From: Caryophanales bacterium UBA7278
GTDB taxonomy: Bacteria > Bacillota_I > Bacilli_A > RFN20 > CAG-826
Assembly (NCBI GenBank): GCA_002472275.1
Contig: DKRQ01000031.1
Coordinates: 1 to 9,631 of the forward strand
Reading direction: 5' to 3'
Length of the DNA stretch: 9,631 nucleotides
The notes under the pieces were generated by a model. The model did not search any database. It saw only the letters and a program-made list of their open reading frames with translations, and was not told the origin of the DNA. Below are positions 1 through 6,669 of the stretch, in pieces. The position numbers were made by a program, and so were the translations under genes. Each line of letters starts with the position of its first letter. Position 1 is the first letter of the stretch.

Positions 1-41
1 ACCCCATCAGAAGTTACAGAGCCTTTCTTTTGCTGAATTCC

Positions 42-428
42 TCAAATGAGCAGGAAGCCAATGAAGTAGAGCAGCGGCAAGGCGAATTGGCCAACGTACT
101 GCAGGATCGGCTGCCAACCGTTGATCGTCCCGTTTTGGATGCCGACGATGAGGGTGTAGATCGGCGAGATGATCATGATGATCGCGATGACGGCGAGCCA
201 GAAGGACTTCTTGCCTAGCAAGGCCGCGACGATCGCCACGACGGCCGCGAGGACGTTGACGCCTTGGCCGACGACGGTCATAATCGCGGGCATCTTGATT
301 TGGAAGAATTCGTTGATGTCAGCGACGGGCTGTTGCAAAGTCGGGATTTGACCCATGATGACGGGAACCGCCATGACAAGCAAAGCGATGCCAACGCCGA
401 TGAGGATGATTCGTCCGATGAGTTTCAT
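42..428 (-). CDS. Small four-helix membrane protein, unknown function
   Basis: A 128-residue very hydrophobic protein with about four predicted membrane helices (near residues 4-25, 48-71, 76-98 and 108-128) and almost no soluble part; it ends hydrophobic at FIGFLLI. I chose the ATG at 428 because AGGGGG lies about 7 bases upstream and a promoter (ATGACA-16-TATAAT) ends at 455. A nine-codon longer start at 455 would overlap that -10 box. The gene diverges from lrgAB with only about 80 bp between start codons, so the two may be co-regulated. I do not recognise a family. A GQG turn follows helix 2's beginning (residues 54-56), and the last loop holds NGTINGWQ. It could be a small accessory or channel-like membrane protein; nothing in the sequence decides this. 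Confidence 0.75.
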   Translation of the reverse strand: MKLIGRIILIGVGIALLVMAVPVIMGQIPTLQQPVADINEFFQIKMPAIMTVVGQGVNVLAAVVAIVAALLGKKSFWLAVIAIIMIISPIYTLIVGIQNGTINGWQPILQYVGQFALPLLYFIGFLLI

Positions 429-454
429 TTGTTTGCCCCCTAATGGACAAGGCA

Positions 455-482
455 ATTATAAATAGCCGCCGCGCGTTGTCAT
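455..482 (-). promoter_or_regulatory. Promoter of the 128-aa membrane protein gene
   Basis: On the minus strand ATGACA (482-477) is followed after 16 bases by TATAAT (460-455), a near-consensus sigma-70/SigA promoter. Predicted transcription start is near 448, giving a leader of about 20 nt that contains the AGGGGG ribosome binding site. The -35 box overlaps the TTGTCA of the divergent lrgA promoter. Confidence 0.6.
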
Positions 483-501
483 GTCTTTTTTCCTATATAA
501 T
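476..501 (+). promoter_or_regulatory. Probable lrgAB promoter, overlapping the divergent promoter
   Basis: TTGTCA (476-481) and TATAAT (496-501, within CCTATATAAT) lie upstream of lrgA. The spacer is only 14 bases, so either the -35 is poorly used or an activator is needed; lrgAB is activator-controlled (LytSR) in staphylococci. The predicted start would fall near 508, directly at the GTG start of lrgA. The same decamer CCTATATAAT occurs before the first lipoprotein gene (1662-1671). Confidence 0.4.
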
Positions 502-508
502 CAAGGCC

Positions 509-901
509 GTGAAGATATTCAAACAGCTCGTGATTGTCATCGCCTTCGCTTTGGCGGGGACGTTGCTTTCCTATTTGCTTAGCCTCGCCCACTTCCCCTT
601 CCCGGGATCGCTCATCGGCATGATCTTGCTTTTCATCTTCCTGCTCGTGAAGTGGATCAAGGTGGATTCCATCCACGAGGTCGGCCAGTTTTTCATCGAT
701 AACATGGGCATTTTCTTCGTGCCCGCCGCGGTGGCGATCCTAGATAACATCGCCTTGCTCTCCGCGATTTGGTGGAAGCTGCTCATCATCATCTTCGCCG
801 CGTTCATCATCTCCTTCACCGCCACTTTCTATTCCGTGAAGCTCACTTTGTATATCCAAAACAAAGTCAGACAAAAGAAGCAGGAGGAACCCGAGTCATG
901 A
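509..901 (+). CDS. lrgA: LrgA/CidA-family holin-like membrane protein
   Basis: A small multi-pass membrane protein of the CidA/LrgA family, which with LrgB influences murein hydrolase activity and, in some bacilli, pyruvate uptake. Seen directly: FPFPGSLIGMILLF (residues 29-42 from this start) and DNMGIFFVPAAVAIL (64-78) match the two family hallmarks; about four helices; basic tail. I chose GTG 509 (130 aa) because VKIFKQL is where family members normally begin and because the TATAAT at 496-501 would otherwise lie inside the gene. An in-frame ATG at 443 would give 152 aa but has no Shine-Dalgarno sequence either. With promoter and start this close, the mRNA may be nearly leaderless (a weak AAGG sits at 503-506). 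The stop TGA overlaps the lrgB start. Confidence 0.86.
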   Translation: MKIFKQLVIVIAFALAGTLLSYLLSLAHFPFPGSLIGMILLFIFLLVKWIKVDSIHEVGQFFIDNMGIFFVPAAVAILDNIALLSAIWWKLLIIIFAAFIISFTATFYSVKLTLYIQNKVRQKKQEEPES

Positions 902-1638
902 TGGCCATCGTCACCTCCCCGCTTTTCTACGTTTTCATCACGGTGGGCATCTACGTCCTTTTCGCTTGGCTTTCCAAACGGTTCAAAACGGCTTTGTTCA
1001 ATCCACTTCTATGGACCATCGTGATCATCGTCTGCTACATCCTCCTCATCGTCTTCATCGACAAGGGCAACGTGGAGGAAGCCAACATCCAGGCGGAGGT
1101 GGCCCGTTATCAGCAAAGCGCCTCGATTCTCGATATCCTCCTCGCCCCAGTCACCGTCGCTTTGGCCATCCCGCTTTATGCAAACCGCCATGTTCTCAAA
1201 GAAAACTGGGTCGCCATCATCGTCGCCACGGTGGTCGGAACTTTGACCTCGGTCGGTTCGGTGTTCCTCCTAGGTTGGGCCCTCAATTTGCAGCAAGACA
1301 TCACCTACGCGCTTATCCCTAGAGGCGTCACCACCGCGATCGCCAAGGAAGTCTCCGCGATGCTAGGTGTTTCGGCCTATACCTCCATCACGGTTACGGT
1401 CGTCGTTTTGACGGGCATCGTCGGCGCCGTCCTAGGACCTCTGCTCATCAAGCTCTTCCGCGATAAAAACGACGTCACCGTCGGCCTTGCTTTAGGCTCA
1501 GCCTCCCATGCGATTGGCACGAGCAAAGCGTTCGACTACTCCTCCAAAGCGGGGGCCATCGCCTCGGTCTCCATCGCCACCAACGGACTGTTCACGGTAC
1601 TCGTCGCGCTCATCGTCCGCCTCGTAATCCGCGCTTGA
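898..1638 (+). CDS. lrgB: LrgB-family membrane protein, partner of LrgA
   Basis: A 246-residue multi-pass membrane protein of the LrgB/CidB family, the normal partner of LrgA in the cytoplasmic membrane. Family signatures visible: LLAPVTVALAIPLY (81-94), PRGVTTAIAKEVS (141-153) and GSASHAIGTSKA (200-211). Length is close to that of known LrgB proteins (about 230-240). The start at 898 is set by AGGAGG at 882-887, ten bases upstream, and by the ATGA overlap with the lrgA stop, which points to translational coupling. A second ATG directly follows (901) and could also be used. The open frame runs back to 769 inside lrgA, but that extension is His/Arg-rich shadow sequence. The stop codon lies within a 7-bp inverted repeat (1635-1653). 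No LytSR regulator gene is in the window. Confidence 0.93.
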   Translation: MMAIVTSPLFYVFITVGIYVLFAWLSKRFKTALFNPLLWTIVIIVCYILLIVFIDKGNVEEANIQAEVARYQQSASILDILLAPVTVALAIPLYANRHVLKENWVAIIVATVVGTLTSVGSVFLLGWALNLQQDITYALIPRGVTTAIAKEVSAMLGVSAYTSITVTVVVLTGIVGAVLGPLLIKLFRDKNDVTVGLALGSASHAIGTSKAFDYSSKAGAIASVSIATNGLFTVLVALIVRLVIRA

Positions 1639-1653
1639 TTTGTTAAAAATCAA
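1635..1653. repeat. 7-bp inverted repeat over the lrgB stop codon
   Basis: TTGATTT (1635-1641) and AAATCAA (1647-1653) are perfect arms around a 5-base loop. The repeat covers the lrgB stop and the -35 region of the next gene. It is AT-rich with no following T-run, so it is a poor terminator and could instead be an operator. Confidence 0.4.
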
Positions 1654-1671
1654 CTGCAAAACCTATATAAT
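1640..1671 (+). promoter_or_regulatory. Probable promoter of the first S41 lipoprotein gene
   Basis: CCTATATAAT (1662-1671) supplies a good -10. TTGTTA (1640-1645) is the best -35, 18 bases before TATATA (1664-1669) or 20 before TATAAT (1666-1671). The coding start follows 31 bases later with its own GGAGG. Confidence 0.45.
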
Positions 1672-1702
1672 TTCCAAAATTTAAGTATTCGGAGGTCTTT
1701 TC

Positions 1703-3463
1703 ATGAAAAGGAAAACCCTATTGATCTTAGTTCCCTTGTTCTTGCTTTCCGCTTGCCAAGGAACCCAAGACGCAAAGTTCTCGTTCAAGAGCTTTCCAGT
1801 CTACACCGCCGTTTCTAGCCTAGCCGGTGAGGACGGGGTCATCGACCTAAGCAAACAGAAAAAACAAGAATTCCCTTTGGCCTTCCTTCCCGACCAGCCT
1901 TTGCTCCCTTATGTGAAAGTTTCCGATTACGTGAGGCTATTTGACGAGGTCGATGCCTATATCTCCGGCGAGCAAGACAACGGGAAGACCTACACGGTCA
2001 CCTTCGCCAGAAACAAAATCAATTTCGGTTTCTCCTTTGACTCGGAGGCGAAGGCCATCACGATAGCCGGGGACTTCCATTACATCATGAACGGCCAAGA
2101 GGACAAAGATAGGAGTTCCAACGCGATCGAAGGCCGCGTCACCAATTCGCAAATCGGAGACTTTAACGCCGCATACGCCCTTTCCTATAAGGAAACGGAA
2201 ATCGCGACCTTCTCCTATCAAGGCGCCCTCTACGCCCCTCTTACCCTCTTGGATAACATCTTCTTTAAGATCGCCGGGGCCGGCTACTACTTCGCCTATG
2301 ACCGCGTCTACATCTACGCGGAGCCCTCGAGCTTTCCCAAGTTCAAATTCATCGATAAGCAAGGCGATACGCCCTATACCCTCGCCAAGTCGATGTCCGC
2401 TGCCGTCCAAGGCGCGAAGATGCCAATGTACCTAAGGCGCATCAACCGCGACATGGTCACCTTCCTATTCGACAACTACTATGGCCTCAAATACGCCAAA
2501 GACGTTAAGTCGGTGGCCGCTTACCTCAAATCCACCACCTATTACGAGGATATGATCAGCGAGGATGCCGAAACCCGCGCCAACGCTCTCAACCTTTTTA
2601 TCCAGCAATGGAACGATGGCCACACCGCCCTCGCCAGCGAAGCCAATGCCTGGGAAGAGTCCGCGAAGAGAACCATCCCCCAAAGCATCATCGATACCCG
2701 CACCACCATCGAAGAATCCCTCGCGGCATCCCGCAAAGCGGTCTATGACTCAATTGGTCTAAAGACCGATCAGGTCCGTTATAGCAAAGACGGCTCCACC
2801 GCCGTGTTCACGCTGCAGAAGTTCGCCGCCTACGATAACTTCTATAACGAAACTAGCGGCGAGCCGACCACCACGGTTGAGGAAGCCGCCAAACAGGATA
2901 CCTATTTGCAAAGCAAAACCCATTTCGAGGAAATCGACAAAAAGGGCGGCGTCACCAATGTCATCATCGACATGTCCATCAACGATGGCGGCGATGCCGG
3001 AACGATGGCTAACCTCCTCACCCTCCTTTCTAAGAACAACCAGTCGAAGATGCACTTGCAGGACATCTTTACCGGCGCCACCAAAGTGGTCACCACGAGG
3101 CTAGACACCAACCGCGATGGCAAGGTCGACGAAAAAGACAAGACCTATGGCAAATATAAGATCTACCTCCTGGTCTCCCCCGCCGCTTTCTCCTGCGGCA
3201 CCGCCTATCCCTTCTTCGCCTCGGCGCAAGGGCTTGCCAAAATCATCGGTCAGAAGCCCGGCGGCGGCGAATGCGTCTTAGGCCAGGCGATCATGCCTAA
3301 TGGCCAAGCCATCTACCATTCCTCCACCCTCCGCGTCTGCGTGCCGAAAAACGGCGGATTCATCTATGATGAAGCAGGTCCGGAAATCGACGTGGACTTC
3401 GATTACCGCGACTTCTACGATCTCGAAAAGATGGTCGCTAAACTCAAAGAAGAGGAAGAATAA
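1703..3463 (+). CDS. Secreted S41-type peptidase lipoprotein (586 aa)
   Basis: A lipoprotein with a C-terminal S41 (tail-specific/IRBP-like) serine-peptidase domain, expected on the outer face of the membrane. Seen: signal peptide and lipobox LSAC with Cys18; NDGH (His307) where NSR/IRBP-type S41 enzymes place a D-x-H-T motif; VIIDMSINDGGDAGT (420-434), the usual core strand and Gly-rich turn; FSCGTAYPF (496-504) with the likely nucleophile Ser497; IIGQKPGGG after it. DTNRDGKVDEKD (468-479) has the exact spacing of an EF-hand calcium loop. The N-terminal half (about 30-250) is unassigned. GGAGG at 1691-1695, 7 bases upstream, fixes the start. It is a shorter paralogue of the minus-strand lipoprotein 700 bp away. 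Substrate unknown: envelope protein processing, nutrition and peptide resistance are all possible. No PDZ domain is evident. Confidence 0.82.
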   Translation: MKRKTLLILVPLFLLSACQGTQDAKFSFKSFPVYTAVSSLAGEDGVIDLSKQKKQEFPLAFLPDQPLLPYVKVSDYVRLFDEVDAYISGEQDNGKTYTVTFARNKINFGFSFDSEAKAITIAGDFHYIMNGQEDKDRSSNAIEGRVTNSQIGDFNAAYALSYKETEIATFSYQGALYAPLTLLDNIFFKIAGAGYYFAYDRVYIYAEPSSFPKFKFIDKQGDTPYTLAKSMSAAVQGAKMPMYLRRINRDMVTFLFDNYYGLKYAKDVKSVAAYLKSTTYYEDMISEDAETRANALNLFIQQWNDGHTALASEANAWEESAKRTIPQSIIDTRTTIEESLAASRKAVYDSIGLKTDQVRYSKDGSTAVFTLQKFAAYDNFYNETSGEPTTTVEEAAKQDTYLQSKTHFEEIDKKGGVTNVIIDMSINDGGDAGTMANLLTLLSKNNQSKMHLQDIFTGATKVVTTRLDTNRDGKVDEKDKTYGKYKIYLLVSPAAFSCGTAYPFFASAQGLAKIIGQKPGGGECVLGQAIMPNGQAIYHSSTLRVCVPKNGGFIYDEAGPEIDVDFDYRDFYDLEKMVAKLKEEEE

Positions 3464-3466
3464 AGC

Positions 3467-3494
3467 AAAAGTCGGGATTCACTTCCCGGCTTTT
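3467..3494. terminator. Bidirectional intrinsic terminator
   Basis: AAAAGTCGGGA (3467-3477) pairs with TCCCGGCTTTT (3484-3494) over 11 bp with one G-U, loop TTCACT. Both outer arms are A/T runs, so it can stop the plus-strand lipoprotein gene (3 bases after its stop) and the minus-strand HAD gene (whose stop is at 3498-3500). Confidence 0.85.
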
Positions 3495-3497
3495 CTC

Positions 3498-4136
3498 TTA
3501 GTCCTCGTTCACGACGTCTACTATCTCAAGCAAATCATGGACGACCAACGTTTCCTTCCCCGTTGGTTTTGCAACGCTTGTCGGAGGGATGAACATTATG
3601 CTTTTGACGCCCGCGGCATTCGCGCATTCGACGTCGATCGGCCTATCCCCGATATAGTAGGTGGATTCCCGCTTTAGATGATACTTGTTAACTAAATAGT
3701 TAAGACCCTCGGGGTTTGGCTTTCTCGCGAAGCCGTTTTTGCTCGTGACCACTTCCTCGAAATAGGTGGATAACCCAAGGTTTTCTAGGACCGTCTTCGT
3801 CGTGGTCCCGCGATGGGTGAGCACGAGGTTCAAAACCCCTTCTTTTCGAAGTGATTCCAGGGTCTCCTTTGCGTGTTTCATCGCCTTGATGTCGGCAAGC
3901 TTTGACCCACTGATAAGAGAATATCTCCCTTTTAGTTCCTCAAAGGGTAGCCCGTGCTTTACCTCCATCTTTTTGATGAAGGCGGCCACGGATTCGTTGA
4001 TCGCGGCATTTAGAATCTCCTTCTCGGAGAGGAAGATCCCTTTTTCCGCGTAGACTTCGCGCAAGGAAGAGACGATGACCCCATAGGAATCAAGCAGGGT
4101 CCCGTCCAAATCCCAAATACACGCGATGTCGCTCAT
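3498..4136 (-). CDS. HAD-superfamily (subfamily IA) phosphatase
   Basis: A 212-residue cytosolic HAD hydrolase of the phosphoglycolate-phosphatase/PGMB-like group. All four HAD motifs are visible: I, DLDGT with nucleophile Asp9 and acid/base Asp11; II, LVLTHRG with Thr107; III, Lys139 in RKPNPEG; IV, GDRPIDVE with Asp164 and Asp168. A helical cap lies between motifs I and II (about 14-85), as in subfamily IA. Function would be dephosphorylation of a small phosphorylated metabolite by a Mg-dependent aspartyl-phosphate route; the substrate cannot be read from sequence. The start lies 26 bases after the stop of the upstream lipoprotein gene with no clear Shine-Dalgarno sequence, which suggests translation by re-initiation in a two-gene operon. 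The pairing of a secreted peptidase with a cytosolic phosphatase has no obvious logic and may be incidental. Confidence 0.85.
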   Translation of the reverse strand: MSDIACIWDLDGTLLDSYGVIVSSLREVYAEKGIFLSEKEILNAAINESVAAFIKKMEVKHGLPFEELKGRYSLISGSKLADIKAMKHAKETLESLRKEGVLNLVLTHRGTTTKTVLENLGLSTYFEEVVTSKNGFARKPNPEGLNYLVNKYHLKRESTYYIGDRPIDVECANAAGVKSIMFIPPTSVAKPTGKETLVVHDLLEIVDVVNED

Positions 4137-4162
4137 GGTTAGATAAGGAATCGAAGGTCGGA

Positions 4163-6415
4163 TTAGTTAAGGGTCTTGACGAAGTTGCTCACCGCATCGA
4201 CATCATACCAATTGCCGTTTTGCAAGGGGAATTCGTGATCAAGAGGAATGCCCGCGTCGTTATGGGTGTATTTGCCATCGCTTCCCTTGACCGACATCCT
4301 GCGATAGCCGGAGAGGTCGATCCTAGAGCCAAGGGCATCCGTGAAGACGCCAACGGGGGAAGTGCCGCCGCCGGAGCGTTCGCCGATGATTTTGCATCCG
4401 GCGTCTTTGGCCATGCCGGGGAGGCAGTTGCCGCAGGAGAAGGAGAAGGCGCTTGTTAGGAAGAAGAAGTTGTATTTGCCTTTGTAGGTGTCACCAGCCC
4501 CACCATAGACGCCATCGCCATTGATGTCGACTTTGTAATGGTATTCGTAGACGGTCTTCGTATTGACGTCGTTTAGGGTATAAACCGGGTCATCGGTGAA
4601 GAAGGCCGCAAGGTAAGCAAGGGTCGCAATCGTGCCACCGCCATTGCAGGTGAGGTCAAAGACAACGTTTTTGGTCTCTCCACCTTTGTTAAGCAAATCC
4701 AAAGAGGCGAAGACGGTGCTGAAGCCCTCGGGCGTGCCGTTATTGACGAACTTGCTACGGGCGATGTAGTTGAGGCTCTCATAGGTGGAGTCGCTATCGC
4801 CGATGCCCTGGGGGAAAAGCTCCTTCATGTTGGGGATCTCAAGGGAGTTCTCTAAGAACCCGTCGAAGGTCACGACCAAGGTGGACTTATCCGATGAGAT
4901 GCGCATTCCCTGATAGTAGTTAGGGTCTTCGGGGGCACCAGGCTCGGTTTTGTGCCTTTGATCAACGCGGGCCTGCTTGTAGGTCGACGCTTTCTGGGCG
5001 AGGGTTTTTAGGCGAGGACCAACGTATTTTTTCTGCAGCGTCTCTAGGTCGGTGAAGTTATCTAGCGGAGTGAAGACGGTGAGCTTTTGTAAGCCGGAGT
5101 GACCATCGTCGACGGCGCCGATCAGTTTGGCGACCGCGTCGTTATAGACGTTGGCATTGGTGCTCTGGAGGCCTTCTTTCACGCCGACGCTAGCGAAATA
5201 GGCTTCGGCGTCGGTATAACCCTTGATGTCCTTAAGGCCGTAGGCGTTATCGAAAAGGAAGCGGAGGATGCCGTAGTTATAAGCGCTCACTTCGGCGGGA
5301 AACGTGCCACGGAGGAAGTAGGTTTCATCGAGGTGGACCCAATAGTCCCCGTTAGGATTTCCTCTTTCGAATAGGCGAATTCTCAGCAAATCCCCATCCT
5401 TTTTCCAAGTGTAGTCATAATCGCTTTCATCGGTGTGCACGATGGCGGATTCGTCGTATTTGTCGCCTTTGCAGACGACGATCTTTCCGGTTTTGCCTTC
5501 GTCGGCGAATAGGCGCATGAACTTCGTGCAAGCGATCATCTCGCCGCCTTGGCCAGGAACTTGCACGGAGCAGGCGAAGCGATAGGCTTCGTCTTTGCCG
5601 GGATCGGTGGGCTGCCAAATGCAACCATATCCCTTCCACCAACCCTTGGAGGAGTAGATGCGGGAGGCGGCGAAGTGGCCTTCGGCGATCGCGCTGACAT
5701 AGAAGTCGGCGCCGTTATAGGCGAGGTCGAGGCTGACATCGCGGAAGATGAGTTTGGAGAGTAGTTCTAGCGGAGCATAGTACTTCCCGCCTTCCTCATA
5801 GATATCGAAACCGTATTTGCCTAAGGCAATCGTTTCGTATTCTGGAACGGCGGAGCCATCGGGTTGATAGGCCTTGGTCTTGTCGCTAGGCCTAATCGAA
5901 TTGCCGCGGAAGCTGATGTAGTCGCCCCCGAGGCCGTTATTGTCAATCAAGACGGCCTGACCAAACGTCGGGCCGTTTTTGATCTTCGCCACGTCGTTTT
6001 TCGCGTCGAGGATGATTTCCCCTTTCTTGCCTAGGGAATAGAAATGATATCCATCGGTTTTGGCCTCGCCAGAGATGCCGGGCTTGATCACGGCGGACAA
6101 AGCCACGTCGAAGGCGCCGGAGATATCGGCAAGGTTCACGTAAGGAACCGCGCCTTTGCCTTTGCGGTGATAGGTGGGGAGATTTCCGATCAATAGGTTC
6201 TCCTCGAGCTCAGGCAAAGAAGCAACCTGGTTGTTCGGATCCAGTTTCGGGGTGCCGATCAATTTGCTTTTGCCGTTCACCAAAAGAATCTCTTCGGTCT
6301 GCTCGCTCGATTGGGAAGCGCTCGGTGAAGCTGATTGTGATGGAGAACTAGACGGGGTTCCGCAAGAAACCAGGAAAAGCGTGGACAGCACGAGGGTAAT
6401 CGCTCTTTTTTTCAT
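4163..6415 (-). CDS. Secreted S41-type peptidase lipoprotein (750 aa)
   Basis: The larger paralogue of the plus-strand lipoprotein. Seen: signal peptide and lipobox LVSC with Cys18; a Ser/Pro/Gln-rich linker (about 20-42) typical of surface lipoproteins; an N-terminal part in which PYVNLADISGAFD (91-103) and YYAPLELL (212-219) match PYVKVSDYVRLFD and LYAPLTLL of the paralogue; an extra stretch at about 244-372; then the S41 domain. There DDGHSGL carries His439, VVFDLTCNGGGT (584-595) is the core turn, and SFSCGN (658-663) carries the likely nucleophile Ser660. DINGDGVYGGAGD (630-642) is an EF-hand-like loop at the same place as in the paralogue. The start is set by the signal peptide; no Shine-Dalgarno sequence lies within 20 bases, but AGGAG sits behind a 10-bp hairpin. 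An IS110 element is inserted just upstream. Substrate unknown. Confidence 0.82.
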   Translation of the reverse strand: MKKRAITLVLSTLFLVSCGTPSSSPSQSASPSASQSSEQTEEILLVNGKSKLIGTPKLDPNNQVASLPELEENLLIGNLPTYHRKGKGAVPYVNLADISGAFDVALSAVIKPGISGEAKTDGYHFYSLGKKGEIILDAKNDVAKIKNGPTFGQAVLIDNNGLGGDYISFRGNSIRPSDKTKAYQPDGSAVPEYETIALGKYGFDIYEEGGKYYAPLELLSKLIFRDVSLDLAYNGADFYVSAIAEGHFAASRIYSSKGWWKGYGCIWQPTDPGKDEAYRFACSVQVPGQGGEMIACTKFMRLFADEGKTGKIVVCKGDKYDESAIVHTDESDYDYTWKKDGDLLRIRLFERGNPNGDYWVHLDETYFLRGTFPAEVSAYNYGILRFLFDNAYGLKDIKGYTDAEAYFASVGVKEGLQSTNANVYNDAVAKLIGAVDDGHSGLQKLTVFTPLDNFTDLETLQKKYVGPRLKTLAQKASTYKQARVDQRHKTEPGAPEDPNYYQGMRISSDKSTLVVTFDGFLENSLEIPNMKELFPQGIGDSDSTYESLNYIARSKFVNNGTPEGFSTVFASLDLLNKGGETKNVVFDLTCNGGGTIATLAYLAAFFTDDPVYTLNDVNTKTVYEYHYKVDINGDGVYGGAGDTYKGKYNFFFLTSAFSFSCGNCLPGMAKDAGCKIIGERSGGGTSPVGVFTDALGSRIDLSGYRRMSVKGSDGKYTHNDAGIPLDHEFPLQNGNWYDVDAVSNFVKTLN

Positions 6416-6425
6416 AAGGGTTCGT

Positions 6426-6469
6426 ATTATCCAGTCAGGCCCATTTATAACTGGATAATCTCTCCTTTC
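6426..6469 (-). promoter_or_regulatory. Leader hairpin between Shine-Dalgarno sequence and ATG
   Basis: On the minus strand GAAAGGAGAG (6469-6460) is followed directly by ATTATCCAGT, a 14-base loop and ACTGGATAAT, a perfect 10-bp inverted repeat (arms 6450-6459 and 6426-6435), then ten bases to the ATG at 6415. Linear distance from AGGAG to ATG is about 46 bases, far too long. If the hairpin forms, the effective gap drops to about 12. It could equally be a protein operator. Confidence 0.5.
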
Positions 6470-6476
6470 TTGGGCC

Positions 6477-6482
6477 TATAAT
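6477..6482 (+). promoter_or_regulatory. -10 half of a circular-junction promoter
   Basis: TATAAT in the left end of the IS has no acceptable -35 in place: the bases 17 upstream are GATAAT. In a circularised element it would lie 17 bases after TTGACT of the right end (7909-7914). Predicted transcript start is about 6489. Confidence 0.5.
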
Positions 6483-6488
6483 GCTTAT

Positions 6489-6669
6489 GCCGTGCACCCG
6501 TGTTTCATAATTACGGCTTGACTGTTCAGGAGATTTTCGGGGCATGGCTTTTCACTACCATCGTTGATTGGCTAAGTAACGCACCGACGTTTCATCATTC
6601 GCGATTTTACGAGGGTGGGAGGCCATCGCATGACGCGGCGACCACATAGCCACAAGGAGGCAATGAACG
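6489..6669 (+). ncRNA. Candidate bridge RNA (seekRNA) of the IS110 element
   Basis: IS110-group elements encode, in the non-coding end upstream of the transposase, a structured RNA whose two loops pair with target and donor DNA. Here the position and room (about 180 bases) fit. The predicted transcript would begin with a hairpin, GCCGT (6489-6493) to ACGGC (6513-6517). Further short stems are ATGG/CCAT (6544-6547, 6558-6561), AACG/CGTT (6578-6581, 6588-6591) and GCGAT/ATCGC (6601-6605, 6625-6629, 19-base loop). GGAGATTT (6529-6536) is the exact complement of the flank AAATCTCC (7926-7933). I could not find a convincing left-target guide or donor guides, and the 3' end is a guess. The fold is from eye only. 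Confidence 0.45.

Noticed and set aside
769..897. N-terminal extension of LrgB upstream of 898
   Set aside because: It encodes a His/Arg-rich string inside lrgA; family length, AGGAGG at 882-887 and the ATGA overlap all support the start at 898.
1635..1653. Rho-independent terminator after lrgB
   Set aside because: The stem is mostly A/T, overlaps the stop codon and is not followed by a T-run.
1937..3141. Several minus-strand open frames of 70-157 codons inside the first lipoprotein gene, and similar plus-strand frames inside the second
   Set aside because: They have no ribosome binding sites or family features and mirror the codon bias of the real genes on the other strand.
6477..6501. TATAAT at 6477-6482 as a complete resident promoter for the transposase
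   Set aside because: No TTGACA-like hexamer lies 15-19 bases upstream in the chromosome; it is better explained as half of a junction promoter.
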